Below, in pieces: positions 25,957 through 34,936 of a stretch of 46,104 nt of DNA. The translations under genes and the position numbers were made by a program. This stretch comes from Aquihabitans sp. Its GTDB lineage: Bacteria > Actinomycetota > Acidimicrobiia > Acidimicrobiales > Iamiaceae. Within the stretch, counting starts at the first letter, position 1. The number at the start of each line of letters is the position of its first letter. The stretch is taken from positions 1 to 46,104 of the forward strand of contig JANXNS010000036.1 of NCBI GenBank assembly GCA_025353965.1. The letters run 5' to 3'. The notes beneath the pieces were generated by a model that saw only the letters and a list, made by a program, of their open reading frames with translations, was not told the origin of the DNA and did no database searches.

Positions 25957-28656
25957 TCAGATCGAGCGGAGGAGTTCGATGTGGGGCCGCCGGGCGTTTG
26001 CTAGGGCGATGACGGCGGCGATGGCGGTAGCGGCGATGCTGACGGCGCCGAGGACGATGAGGTAGCTCCAGGGCACAGCGAGGGCGGACGGTGGTGGATC
26101 GAATACGCCTTGGAGGACCTTGACGAGCATGTTGGAGAGGGCCCAGGCGGTGGCGGTCCCCGCGGCGATCCCGGCGGTGGTGACGATCCCGGCTTCGGCC
26201 CAGACGAAGGCGCCGAGTTGTCGTGGGTTGGCACCGAGGGCGGCGGCGATGGCGAAGGTGCGGCGTCGTTCGACAAGTCCGAGCCAAAGGGTGAGCCCGG
26301 TGGCGGCGGCGGCGAGGGCGAGGGCGAAGCCGAGCTCCACTCGTGTGAGGCCGGCGAGGTCTACCGCCGTGAGACTGGACCCGATGACCTTGCGGCTGCT
26401 GGCGAGGTCGGTGACTGTTGCGGTCGTGCCGACCTGGATGCTCACCTGGTGGGCGATGCTGGCAATGTTGTGGCCGCCGGTGTCGATGAGGAACGATCCG
26501 TTGGTGTCGGTCCCGGTCTGTTGGGCGATGTAGCTGGCGTTGGCGAGCAGGAAGCTGTCTCGTGGCGCGGTGGGGAACTCCTTGGCCACGCCGACGTAGT
26601 GGAATCTCACGTTGGCGTACTGCTTGGTTTTGCCGTTTTGGAGCCGGAGGGTGATGGCGTCGCCGGGTAGGAGTTGGAAGTCGTGGACCGTCTCGGCGGA
26701 GACGAGGATGCTGTCCGGTTTGGCGGCGAGGGTGGCCATCAGTTGCGGTGCGGTGCCTCCTTGGAAGTACGCGTTCTGGAGGCGGCCGGCTTTGACGATG
26801 GTGGCGGTGTCGATGCCGTAGAGATCCTGGAGGTCGGCGCCGACGTAGGCGTAGCGGTGTTGGAGTGCTTCGACGTGGCGGACTCCGGGAGTCGCGGCGA
26901 TGCGGCGTGCGACTTGGGAGGTCGGTGTGATGGTGGCGCCGGGGGAGATGGTCGCGGTGACGTCGGCACCGTTGGTCAGCACAGCGTCGGCCTCGGCTTG
27001 TTGGTGGTAGGTGCTGTTGAAGATGGCGGTGGAGGCGGCGAAGCCGATGGTGAGGGCAACCAGCGCGGCCCCGCGAGCGAGGAGCCGGCGTTGACGTTTC
27101 AGGCTGGCGGCGACGGTGTCGGACAGGCCACCGGCCAGCGGCCGAAGCGATGCGGCGAGCACAGGACGGCCTCGGTGAAGCAGGGTGTTGGTCAGCCGGT
27201 AGGCGAGGAGCCCTGCACCGATCCAGAGCAGGGCGGGCCCGGCGAAGGCCCAGTAACTGACCGAGATGGTCGGGACGCCCTCCACCGCAAGGATGAGCTT
27301 GTAACCGTTGCGTGAGGTGAGCCAGAAAACGGTGACCGCGGTGGCGAGGAGAGCGACGTCGAGGAACCAGCGCATCCATCGTGGGTTGCCGGCCCTGCCC
27401 ACGGTCAGTCGGGCGGTGGCGACGGTGGTGTCTCGGCCGTCGCGCCACGCGGGGACGGCAATCGATGCGATGGCGATGAGCAGTCCCGCCGCCGCGGCTG
27501 AGGCGGACCACACGATGGCTGCGCCGGTAGTTGCCCCGAATCTGGTGGTCCTGAACGCGAGGCGCCCGACGACGTACGCGAGCCCCAATCCGAGTGCCGA
27601 GCCAACCACTCCGACGAGGGCTGCCTCGGTGATGCCGAGCTGGGTGAGCTGGCGGGTGGTGGCACCGCGGGTGCGGAGGAGGGCTTGTTCGCGCCGCCGT
27701 CGGTCGCGGCCGGAGCCCGCAACGGTGGCGGTGAGAAGGCCGGCGAGCACGGCGCCGGGGACACCGAGGAACAGGAAGAGGATTTGGGCGTAGAGGGCAT
27801 CGGAGCGTGCGCCGGAGAGGGTGGCGCCGATGTTGTCACCGACGAGGCCTGTTCCGGCCAGCTTGACCTCGAGGTTGCGGGCTTGTCCGGTGGTGGTGTT
27901 GTAGGCAGCGGCAGGGTCGCGTGGCAGGGCGTGGTCGAGCCGGGCGTGGACCTGGGTGTGAAGGAGGTCCGGGCGCTTGGCTGCGAGTGGGTCGAAGAGA
28001 CGGTGCCAGGTGGCGGTGGGAACGATGAGAACGTTGTCAGGCGGTGCTTGGGCGACGGCTCCGATCGGCGCTCCGACGGTCTGGAATAACGAATCGGCCT
28101 GGGGGATATCGACAATTCCCGCGACGGTGACCTTGACCGGCTCGAGTCCGGCGCGGTTGACGGTGATGGTGCTGCCGGGCCTGGCTTGGAGGTTGGCCGC
28201 AGTCTGTTGGAACAACAAGATCCCGTTGGGCGTGCCGGCAAGGGTGCGGATCTGGTCGGGGAAGGTCTTGCGGTAGGTGTTGGAGATGCCGAGGACGTGG
28301 CCGGCTCCGGTGGTCTGCACCGTGCTGGCGCCGTCGAACTGGAAACCGGTGGTGGTCGCGAACTGGACAGGTTCGGTGGCGACGACGTGGGGAGTCGCCG
28401 CGACCCGGCGGGCCATCGTGGCAGGATCGCTTCCGTTTTGGGCCTCGACCTGCCAGTCAACGGCGACGGTGGCGATCGCTCGCGACGTCATCGTGGCCTT
28501 GGAGGCGGACAGGAACGCGCCGATGGATGCCAGGAGTCCTACGGCCAGCGCGACGCCGATGGCGGTGGCGGCGAGGCGCCCGCTGCGGCGGCGTATGAGC
28601 CCTCGGAGCCACGCGATGGCGAGGGGTGGGCGGGGACCGCCATGGTTACTCAGCAT
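25957..28656 (-). CDS. FtsX-like ABC transporter permease
   Basis: 899 aa integral membrane subunit of an ABC exporter of the MacB/LolCE/FtsX type. TM1 (GRLAATAIGVALAVGLLAS) is followed by a large extracytoplasmic MacB-PCD-like domain (about 50-260), a bundle of TM helices (LFLFLGVPGAVLAGLLTATV and following), a second TM group near 450-500, a second large soluble loop (about 540-740), and a C-terminal FtsX bundle (TGLTLWLGLVERRRTFAIAAALGANPRQLG). The two loop-plus-bundle units suggest a duplicated permease in one chain. Start ATG 28656 overlaps the upstream ATPase gene by 7 bp. The open frame runs on through the ATPase region, but that part is an out-of-frame shadow. Confidence 0.88.
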   Translation of the reverse strand: MLSNHGGPRPPLAIAWLRGLIRRRSGRLAATAIGVALAVGLLASIGAFLSASKATMTSRAIATVAVDWQVEAQNGSDPATMARRVAATPHVVATEPVQFATTTGFQFDGASTVQTTGAGHVLGISNTYRKTFPDQIRTLAGTPNGILLFQQTAANLQARPGSTITVNRAGLEPVKVTVAGIVDIPQADSLFQTVGAPIGAVAQAPPDNVLIVPTATWHRLFDPLAAKRPDLLHTQVHARLDHALPRDPAAAYNTTTGQARNLEVKLAGTGLVGDNIGATLSGARSDALYAQILFLFLGVPGAVLAGLLTATVAGSGRDRRRREQALLRTRGATTRQLTQLGITEAALVGVVGSALGLGLAYVVGRLAFRTTRFGATTGAAIVWSASAAAAGLLIAIASIAVPAWRDGRDTTVATARLTVGRAGNPRWMRWFLDVALLATAVTVFWLTSRNGYKLILAVEGVPTISVSYWAFAGPALLWIGAGLLAYRLTNTLLHRGRPVLAASLRPLAGGLSDTVAASLKRQRRLLARGAALVALTIGFAASTAIFNSTYHQQAEADAVLTNGADVTATISPGATITPTSQVARRIAATPGVRHVEALQHRYAYVGADLQDLYGIDTATIVKAGRLQNAYFQGGTAPQLMATLAAKPDSILVSAETVHDFQLLPGDAITLRLQNGKTKQYANVRFHYVGVAKEFPTAPRDSFLLANASYIAQQTGTDTNGSFLIDTGGHNIASIAHQVSIQVGTTATVTDLASSRKVIGSSLTAVDLAGLTRVELGFALALAAAATGLTLWLGLVERRRTFAIAAALGANPRQLGAFVWAEAGIVTTAGIAAGTATAWALSNMLVKVLQGVFDPPPSALAVPWSYLIVLGAVSIAATAIAAVIALANARRPHIELLRSI

Positions 28657-29327
28657 GGCAGGGGCTCCGAGACGATGAGGGTTCCGTTGGCCATGGACCA
28701 CCGGATGTTGAGCCGCTTGGCTACGGCAGGGTCGTGGGTGTTGACCACCAGTGCCGCGCCGGTGTGGATGGCCGCGGCGATGAGGGCGTCGATGACGGCC
28801 GCGCCGCTGCGGTGGTCGAGCTGGCCAGTCGGCTCGTCCGCCAGGATCAGCTTCGGGCGATCGGCGAGGACTCGGGCTATGGCCACGCGTTGGGCTTGAC
28901 CGCCGGACAGTTCCTCCGGGAGTTTCGCTTTGAGGTTGTCTAGGCCGAGGCGGGTGAGTGCCTCGAGGGCCCGCGCGGTGGCATCTTGGCGGTCGGCGCC
29001 GGCGAGCAGCAGTGGGAGGGCGACGTTTTCGATGACGTCGAGCGGTGGGAGCAGGCTTGGTGCCTGAAACACGACGGCAACCGGTCCGGGGCGCAGGTCG
29101 CCGATCGAGCCGATGTCTGGCCACTCGACGATGCCGGCTGTCGGTTGATCGAGCCCGGCGAGCAGGTGCAGCAGCGTGGTCTTGCCCGAGCCGGAAGGCC
29201 CCATGAGCGCGATGCGGTCGCCAGGTCGGATCGAGCAGTCGACGTCGTGGACGGCGACGATGGCCGCCGATCCGGTGCCGAAGGTGCGGGCGACACCAGT
29301 GGCATGGGCGAGAATGGTGGAGCTCAT
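28650..29327 (-). CDS. ABC transporter ATP-binding protein (LolD/FtsE type)
   Basis: 225 aa nucleotide-binding subunit. Walker A GPSGSGKTTLLHLLAGLD, Q-loop VFQAPSLLPPLDVIEN, signature LSGGQAQRVAIARVLA, Walker B LILADEPTGQLD and H-loop THDPA are all intact. The sequence after Walker B matches the MacB/LolD subgroup that serves FtsX-type permeases. Start ATG 29327 overlaps the stop of the preceding ATPase gene (4 bp, ATGA), and its own stop overlaps the permease start. It is therefore the third gene of the lipoprotein-ATPase-ATPase-permease operon. Confidence 0.92.
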   Translation of the reverse strand: MSSTILAHATGVARTFGTGSAAIVAVHDVDCSIRPGDRIALMGPSGSGKTTLLHLLAGLDQPTAGIVEWPDIGSIGDLRPGPVAVVFQAPSLLPPLDVIENVALPLLLAGADRQDATARALEALTRLGLDNLKAKLPEELSGGQAQRVAIARVLADRPKLILADEPTGQLDHRSGAAVIDALIAAAIHTGAALVVNTHDPAVAKRLNIRWSMANGTLIVSEPLPC

Positions 29328-29995
29328 CGGCTCGCCTCGGTGTCGATGCGACCGTCAAGGAGCTTGATCTCGCGGTCGGCTTTGGCTGCGATGGCGGGGT
29401 TGTGCGTCACGATCAGCACGGCGGCGCCTGCTGCGGCCCGTTGGCGCAGCATCGCCATGAGACGATCGGCGGTGGCTTCATCGAGCTCGCCGGTGGGCTC
29501 GTCGGCCAGGATCACCGCCGGGTGATTGGCCAGAGCGACGGCGAGTCCGGCCCGGGCCGCCTCGCCTCCTGAGAGCGTGGTCGGTGACGAGTTGGCACGG
29601 TCGGCAAGGCCGACGCTCACCAACAGCTCCCGTGCGTGGACGCGATCGACGTGGCCGGCGAGCCGCTGGGCGATGGTGATGTTCTGCTCCACGGTGAGGT
29701 GGTCGAGCAGATTCCCCGACTGGAACAATATGCCGATGTGACGGGCGCGAATTGCGGCGCGGTCTGCCTCGCTGCGCCTCGACATCCGGTCGGGCCCGTA
29801 GCGAACCATGCCCCCGTCGGGCTCGTCCAACCCGGCCAGACAGGCGAGCAAGGTCGATTTCCCCGACCCGGATGGCCCGGTCACCGCCACGATCTCCTTG
29901 GCGTCGAGCCGGAGCGAGACGCCCTGCAGGGCAAGGGTCTCTTCATCGCCGGCGTGGTAGAAGCGATAGAGATCGGTGGCTTCCACGACGGTCAC
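29324..29995 (-). CDS. Second ABC transporter ATP-binding protein of the operon
   Basis: About 223 aa. Walker A GPSGSGKSTLLACLAGLDEP, Q-loop LFQSGNLLDHLTVEQN, Walker B VILADEPTGELDEATAD and H-loop VTHNPA are intact. The signature reads LSGGEAARAGLAVALA, with Glu-Ala where Gln is common. It differs clearly from its neighbour, so the two probably form a heterodimer under the duplicated permease. Start uncertain: GTG 29995 overlaps the lipoprotein stop (GTGA) and fits the operon's habit, while GTG 30001 and ATG 30028 are alternatives. No strong ribosome site precedes any of them. Confidence 0.88.
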   Translation of the reverse strand: MTVVEATDLYRFYHAGDEETLALQGVSLRLDAKEIVAVTGPSGSGKSTLLACLAGLDEPDGGMVRYGPDRMSRRSEADRAAIRARHIGILFQSGNLLDHLTVEQNITIAQRLAGHVDRVHARELLVSVGLADRANSSPTTLSGGEAARAGLAVALANHPAVILADEPTGELDEATADRLMAMLRQRAAAGAAVLIVTHNPAIAAKADREIKLLDGRIDTEASR

Positions 29996-30576
29996 TTCCA
30001 CGTGAGCGAGTCGCTCACGATTCGCCATGGGTCGACATTGTCCGCGCCCTTGGCACCAGACAGGGTCAGCACCACGGTGGTGCCGTTGTGGCCGAATTCG
30101 TAGCGTTCTACGGCGAGTAGCGCCCTTTTCCCGGTGACCGAGTTGGGAGCTGAGCCGATGGTGAAGGTCGCCAACACCCCTGGGCCTGCCTTGCGGTTGA
30201 TGGTGGCGACCTTGCCCAGTTCGAACGTCGGGTTTCCCGATACGTCGGCGACGCCTGAGGCCTTGACCTCCTGCACGGTGGGCGCCGTGGCCTCAGGCTT
30301 GGACTGAACCTCGATCGAGTTGTACTTGTCGGTGAAGGTGGTCGGTCCGCTGCCGGTCGAGCGTGCCCAACCTTCGGGTACCTGAAGAGAGAATGACGAG
30401 CCGGGTGGCGTGTAGGCCACGAAGACCTGGTTGTCAGGGATGTCTCCGGGCGCAACAGTTTCGGGGGCGGTAATCGTGGAGGTTGTGGTCCTTGACGGCG
30501 GGCTCGATCCCCCGCAGGCAGCGAGGGTCAACGCCAGTGTGGCGACGCCAGCGGTGACGAGGGGTAGAGGTCGCAT
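29992..30576 (-). CDS. Lipoprotein, first gene of the ABC exporter operon
   Basis: 194 aa. The signal peptide MRPLPLVTAGVATLALTLAACGGSS has the lipobox LAAC, so it should be lipid-anchored outside the membrane. A Ser/Thr-rich linker is followed by a domain that starts PGDIPDNQVFVAYTPPGSSF and contains SLQVPEGWARS, as in PsbP/LpqN-like lipoproteins. It ends DSLTWK. Start ATG 30576 has GGAG 9 nt upstream. It may present substrate to the exporter or stabilise it. Divergent from the response regulator gene at 30721, so the two units may share control in the 144-bp gap. Confidence 0.82.
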   Translation of the reverse strand: MRPLPLVTAGVATLALTLAACGGSSPPSRTTTSTITAPETVAPGDIPDNQVFVAYTPPGSSFSLQVPEGWARSTGSGPTTFTDKYNSIEVQSKPEATAPTVQEVKASGVADVSGNPTFELGKVATINRKAGPGVLATFTIGSAPNSVTGKRALLAVERYEFGHNGTTVVLTLSGAKGADNVDPWRIVSDSLTWK

Positions 30577-30720
30577 CGGGTGAATCTCCATCAGGGTTGG
30601 GTGGTATGGCTCGAAGGTACGCAGGGCATGTCGAGCGGAGACCCCCTCCAAAGCGAGCGGACGGCAAGAATTCGCCTCATCGGCAGCGCCCGCACCGACG
30701 CACCCCTACCGTTCGGAGCA

Positions 30721-31401
30721 ATGGCCGCCGAACGTGTGCTCCTGGTCGAGGACGACCCACACATCGGCGCGTCGTTGCTTCGCGCCCTGACCGCCACCGG
30801 CTACGACACGTCGTGGGTCCGCACAGGTGTCGATGCCATCGAGTCGTTCCGCGTCAAACCTGCCGAACTGGTCCTGCTGGATCTCGGGCTGCCCGATCTC
30901 GATGGGCTGGACGTGTGTCGCCGCATCCGCGACCACGATCCGTCGGCGATGATCATGATGCTCACCGCCCGAGACGACGAGCTCGACATCGTGATTGGCC
31001 TTGATGCGGGCGCGATCGACTACATCACGAAACCATTCAACCTGGCTGAGTTGTTGGCCCGGGTCCGCGCCCAGCTACGCCGGGTTGCGGCCGCCGGGTC
31101 CGGATCGATGGAAGTGGGTGATCTACGCGTCGAGCAGAACAGTCGACGGGCCTGGATCGGCCCCGTCGAGCTCGTGATGCGGGCCAAGGAGTTTGACCTG
31201 CTGGCTCGCCTGGCGACCGATGCCGGCACCGCGCTGACACGCGAGGTGCTGATGTCGGATGTGTGGGACGAGAACTGGTACGGCTCGACCAAGACCCTCG
31301 ACTTCCACGTCGGTGCGTTGCGCCGCAAGATCGACTCCGGACCGGGACCGAGCCGCATCACGACCCTGCGTGGGGTTGGTTACCGATACGAGCTCCCGTG
31401 A
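30721..31401 (+). CDS. OmpR/PhoB-family response regulator
   Basis: 226 aa. Receiver domain with the acidic pair in VLLVEDDPHIG, phosphoacceptor Asp 54 in LVLLDLGLPDLDG, the Thr of MMLTARDD and the Lys of YITKPF. The winged-helix output domain runs from about 125 to 226 (TREVLMSDVWDENWYGSTKT and ITTLRGVGYRYELP). Start ATG 30721, four bases after a GGAG. The next gene, its kinase, overlaps by four bases. Because it is transcribed away from the lipoprotein/ABC operon, it is the best candidate for controlling that operon. Confidence 0.93.
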   Translation: MAAERVLLVEDDPHIGASLLRALTATGYDTSWVRTGVDAIESFRVKPAELVLLDLGLPDLDGLDVCRRIRDHDPSAMIMMLTARDDELDIVIGLDAGAIDYITKPFNLAELLARVRAQLRRVAAAGSGSMEVGDLRVEQNSRRAWIGPVELVMRAKEFDLLARLATDAGTALTREVLMSDVWDENWYGSTKTLDFHVGALRRKIDSGPGPSRITTLRGVGYRYELP

Positions 31402-32678
31402 AGCGCCGGCTCACGACCTCGATCCTTCTCGTCACGGTCCTGTCGGTCCTGCTCTTTGCCCTTCCGCTCGGCATCGTCATCCAGCGATTCATCGACGAAC
31501 AGGCCACGTTGCGCCTCGAACGCCACGCCGTTCTGACTTCCAGGCAGGTCCCGAGCGACTTCGCCACCAACCCGGATCCCATCGAACTAGCCGCCACTGG
31601 CGACATCACCTACGGGGTCTACGACCAGGCCGGCCACCGAGTGGCCGGCCGGGGTCCGTCCCGGGCGGATCCGCTGGTCGCCGCGGCGTTGAAGAACCAG
31701 ATCCGTCAAACAGAACAGGGTGAAGCTCGGATCGCCGCCATACCGATCGTCGATAGTGAGGTCGTCGTCGGGGTGGTGCGGGCCAGTCAGCCCACCATCG
31801 TCGCCGACCGCACGGCCAATCGTGCCCTCGAGCTCTTGGGCATCCTGGCGCTAACGGTGCTCGCGGTCGGTGCTGTACTGGCGCGCCTCGTTGCCGGTCG
31901 GCTTACCCGACCGGTGAGACAACTGCGCGACCACGCTGTGCGACTCGGTGACGGCGACTTTGCGATCACTGCGACGCCTACCGGTGTCCCTGAGCTCGAC
32001 GATGCCGCCGATGCCCTGGCGGCGACGGCCAAGAGGCTGGAGGACCTGGTGCAGCGAGAGCGGGCGTTCAGCGCCGATGCGTCGCATCAGCTCCGCACTC
32101 CTTTGGCGGCGCTTCGCACCAACATCGAAACCGAGCTCCGATTCCCTCGTCCCGCCTCGGCGGTCGTGCTCGGCGAAGCGCTCGAAGATATCGCCCGACT
32201 GGAGGCGACGATCGACGAGCTCCTCGCCTTTGCCCGAACATCCAACCTCCACGATGTCGGCACCGACCTCGGACACCTCCTCGAAGGCGTCCGAGCCCAC
32301 TGGAACGGCCCGCTGGCCGCGCTCGGCCGCCCGCTCGTGATGACGTGGCCGCAGGACACCGTCTTGGTTGTCGGGTCCGAATCTGTACTTCGCCAGGCAC
32401 TCGACACGTTGGTTGACAACGCCGTAAGCCACGGTGCTGGCGAGGTCCGAATAGAAGCACGATGCACCGACGAATCGACGACGATCGCCATCACTGACCG
32501 CGGGGCCGGGTTCCCGGTCGCTTCCGAGGACCACGCCGCCGACCCAACCCACGGGTTCGGGCTCTCACTCGCAGGCCGCCTGATCGCCGCGAGCCGGGGC
32601 CGCCTAGTGATTGCTCGCCGCGGCCGACACCCGATCGTCGAAGTGGTGCTGCGACGCGTCACCGGCGCTTCCCGGTGA
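31398..32678 (+). CDS. Sensor histidine kinase
   Basis: 426 aa. TM1 (SILLVTVLSVLLFALPLGIV, about 7-27), a roughly 120-residue extracytoplasmic sensor region, TM2 (LGILALTVLAVGAVLARLVAG, about 150-170), a HAMP segment, HisKA with ASHQLRTPLAALRTN, N-box DTLVDNAVSHG, and glycine boxes DRGAGFP and GFGLSLAGRL. It is a complete kinase. The GTG start overlaps the response-regulator stop (GTGA), so the pair is translationally coupled. The signal is unknown; given the divergent exporter operon, a membrane-active or envelope stress signal is plausible but not shown. Confidence 0.92.
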   Translation: MKRRLTTSILLVTVLSVLLFALPLGIVIQRFIDEQATLRLERHAVLTSRQVPSDFATNPDPIELAATGDITYGVYDQAGHRVAGRGPSRADPLVAAALKNQIRQTEQGEARIAAIPIVDSEVVVGVVRASQPTIVADRTANRALELLGILALTVLAVGAVLARLVAGRLTRPVRQLRDHAVRLGDGDFAITATPTGVPELDDAADALAATAKRLEDLVQRERAFSADASHQLRTPLAALRTNIETELRFPRPASAVVLGEALEDIARLEATIDELLAFARTSNLHDVGTDLGHLLEGVRAHWNGPLAALGRPLVMTWPQDTVLVVGSESVLRQALDTLVDNAVSHGAGEVRIEARCTDESTTIAITDRGAGFPVASEDHAADPTHGFGLSLAGRLIAASRGRLVIARRGRHPIVEVVLRRVTGASR

Positions 32679-32688
32679 TGATCAGCAG

Positions 32689-33498
32689 CTAACAGCGGCG
32701 GGACAGGCGACCGAGTGCTCGTTGGGTGACTAGGAGCAGCGCTTCGCTCACGATGCCGCCTGACATCTTCGACTCGCCGGCGGTCCGGTCGTGAAACGCG
32801 ATCGGGGTTTCCTCGATGACGGCGCCTGCTCGTCGAGCCCTGTCGGTCATGTCGATCTGGAAGCCGAAGCCGTCGGTGGTCACCGATTCCAGACCGATCG
32901 TTCGCAGCAAATCTGACCGGTAGGCGCGGTAGCCCGACGTGGCATCTCGCACCCTGAGACCCAGGAGTGTCCGCGCGTACAGCCCGCCGGCTCGCGAGAG
33001 AAGTCGGCGACGGGCGGGCCAACCGGGTGTCGAGCCGCCGGTCACGTAGCGCGAGCCGATAGCCAAATCCGCGCCGCAACTCACCGAATTGACGAGGGCC
33101 GGTAGATCCGCGGGGTCGTGCGACAGGTCTGCATCCATCTGCACGATGAAGTCAAAGCCCTCGGTGAGCCCAACCTCGAAGCCAGCTCGATAGGCCGGCC
33201 CGAGCCCGCGCTGGCCCCGTCGACGTAGGACGCTGATCCGGCCGAGTTGCGCGGCGAGGGCCTCGGCGAGCTCGGGGGTGCCATCAAGGCTGCCGTCGTC
33301 GACGATGAGCACGTCTGCGTCGGGCACGGCAGCGCGTACCCCGACGAGCAGCCGACAGATGTTGGCTCCTTCCTCGAAGGTGGGAACAACGACAAGGGTT
33401 CGGAGAGGGTCGGGCACCGGCTCAGGGGAGGTGACCGACAACATCGATTCGTCGTATGTCGACAATCGATCGGTGCTGCTTACCTCGGTCAGGGTCAT
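32689..33498 (-). CDS. GT2 glycosyltransferase, polyprenol-phosphate mannose synthase (DPM1) type
   Basis: 269 aa. It would transfer a sugar from a nucleotide donor (GDP-mannose in characterised DPM1/Ppm1) to a polyprenyl phosphate at the cytoplasmic membrane face. GT-A motifs: VVVPTFEEGANI, LIVDDGSLDGTPE, the DxD-like MDADLSHDPADLP, IGSRYVTGGSTPGWP and QIDMTDRARRAG. There is no C-terminal transmembrane domain, so it is the soluble DPM1-like form. Start ATG 33498 with GGAAGGAA upstream; the first 25 residues are not conserved, and ATG 33444 is an alternative. It sits next to two GT-C-like membrane proteins that could use a polyprenol-linked sugar. Confidence 0.88.
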   Translation of the reverse strand: MTLTEVSSTDRLSTYDESMLSVTSPEPVPDPLRTLVVVPTFEEGANICRLLVGVRAAVPDADVLIVDDGSLDGTPELAEALAAQLGRISVLRRRGQRGLGPAYRAGFEVGLTEGFDFIVQMDADLSHDPADLPALVNSVSCGADLAIGSRYVTGGSTPGWPARRRLLSRAGGLYARTLLGLRVRDATSGYRAYRSDLLRTIGLESVTTDGFGFQIDMTDRARRAGAVIEETPIAFHDRTAGESKMSGGIVSEALLLVTQRALGRLSRRC

Positions 33499-33691
33499 GG
33501 TGGGTTCCTTCCTCGATCGGGCCGGGTGGGCCCCTCGGCCCCACCGTGCGCCACGCCAGATGAGATCACGGTGAAGGGCGCGCTCATCACCGTCTCATCT
33601 TCGATTCGTCATCATCACTGTTGGCTGCCTCAGACCCCTCCAACGGGATGGTCGGGACGGTCGATGACGCCCATCGAATTCAGAGGCTGAC

Positions 33692-34936
33692 GTGTCCGTC
33701 CTTGACCATCCCCCGGTAACGCAACGTCCTTCCCTCCGGCTGCCCGCTCGGGTCGATCCCGATCGGCCGCTCGCGCCGCGATGGTGGGAGTCGATCGGCG
33801 CCGTCGTCGGGGCATCCGCGGTTTGGATGGCGATCGTCACCGTGGCCGAGAGCGCCCGCGTCGGACAGACCTCCTGGCATTTCTTTGACAGTGCGGCTCG
33901 GCTGGTTTTCGGTCGGCCTCGCTCATCTGGGGGCCTTCACGTCTACGTGAGCTACCCCAAGTTCCAGTTCGGGCCTCTCAGCATCGTGGGCGCCCAGGTG
34001 ATTCGTCTGGGTTCCTTTGGCCATGGGCCGCTGCTGGCATCTGTAGTGATGGGCGCCTTGGCTCCGCTGATTCTTTGGATCTTGTTAGATGCGGCCCGCA
34101 TCGTGGGCTACGACGACGATGGGCATCGGTGGACTCGCGCCTATGCCGCCGCCTTCTGCTTGCCACTGGTGTGGGGCTACCTCTCGGTCTATTCGCTCCA
34201 CCTCGACGACGCGTTGGCGATCACATTCATGGCCTTGGCCCTGTGGGGCGTGGCCAAGCGGAGCGATGTCGCGGTTGGTATCGGGCTTGGGCTGGCGATG
34301 GCGTCCAAGCCCTGGGCGGCGGCTTTCCTCCCCCTCATCCTTGCGCTACCGAGCGGACGGAGGGGGCGAGCGGCCGGGCTCGCCGCCATCTGCGCTGGCG
34401 TCTTCTGGCTGCCCTTCGTGCTCGGCGATGGTGGCACCGTGGGGGCACTTGGCCATTTCAGGATTGGCAACGTTCCCGAGTCAGCCCTTCGAGCGTTGGG
34501 TGTGCACGATCGGTACACGCCGAGTTGGGATCGGGCGGCACAGGCCGCGCTGGGCGCGGCTGCCGGTACTTGGTGTGTACGAACGGGCCGCTGGCCTGCG
34601 GCGCTCATGGCTGCAGCCGCGATCCGTCTGGCCATCGACCCCGGTACCCACCGGTACTACGCCGCCGGCATTGTGGTGTTCATCCTGGCGTGGGAGCTCA
34701 TAAGCAGCCGTTGGGCTGTCCCGCTGTTGTCGCTCACCGCAACGACGGCCCTGATCGCCCCGAGGTACCTGGGATGGTCACCAGCTTTCAGCGGCGATGT
34801 CCGACTGGGCACGTGTGTCCTCGTGCTCGTGTGCGCGTTGGTGGTGCGCGGCCCTCGATCGACCGGCATCGCGTCGATCGATGCACGGCGGACGGCGGCA
34901 ACGGCTGGCACCGTTCATCAGCTTGTCGCTCGATGA
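33692..34936 (+). CDS. Multispanning membrane protein, probable GT-C-type glycosyltransferase
   Basis: 414 aa with about 10 hydrophobic segments. VSYPKFQFGPLSIVGAQ after the first extracytoplasmic loop and LDDALAITFMALALWGVAKR followed by GLGLAMASKPWAAAFLPLIL resemble the layout of polyprenol-dependent mannosyltransferases, such as GT87/DUF2029 members. No single family signature is certain. The N-terminus has a Pro/Arg-rich cytoplasmic tail of about 35 residues before TM1 (GAVVGASAVWMAIVTVA). Start GTG 33692 preceded by AGAGG. The stop overlaps the next gene by four bases (ATGA), which supports a shared role. Confidence 0.65.
   Translation: MSVLDHPPVTQRPSLRLPARVDPDRPLAPRWWESIGAVVGASAVWMAIVTVAESARVGQTSWHFFDSAARLVFGRPRSSGGLHVYVSYPKFQFGPLSIVGAQVIRLGSFGHGPLLASVVMGALAPLILWILLDAARIVGYDDDGHRWTRAYAAAFCLPLVWGYLSVYSLHLDDALAITFMALALWGVAKRSDVAVGIGLGLAMASKPWAAAFLPLILALPSGRRGRAAGLAAICAGVFWLPFVLGDGGTVGALGHFRIGNVPESALRALGVHDRYTPSWDRAAQAALGAAAGTWCVRTGRWPAALMAAAAIRLAIDPGTHRYYAAGIVVFILAWELISSRWAVPLLSLTATTALIAPRYLGWSPAFSGDVRLGTCVLVLVCALVVRGPRSTGIASIDARRTAATAGTVHQLVAR

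Noticed and set aside
25922-27511. 529-codon open frame on the minus strand
   Set aside because: Arg/Pro/His-rich low-complexity translation in another frame of the FtsX gene; typical of high-GC shadow frames.
28657-29358. Apparent fusion of the FtsX permease to an upstream Arg/Pro-rich domain
   Set aside because: That stretch is the out-of-frame shadow of the ABC ATPase gene, which has intact motifs.
34075-34932. Long N-terminal extension of the GT87 gene
   Set aside because: It overlaps the preceding membrane protein in a different frame; ATG 34933 with the ATGA overlap is the natural start.
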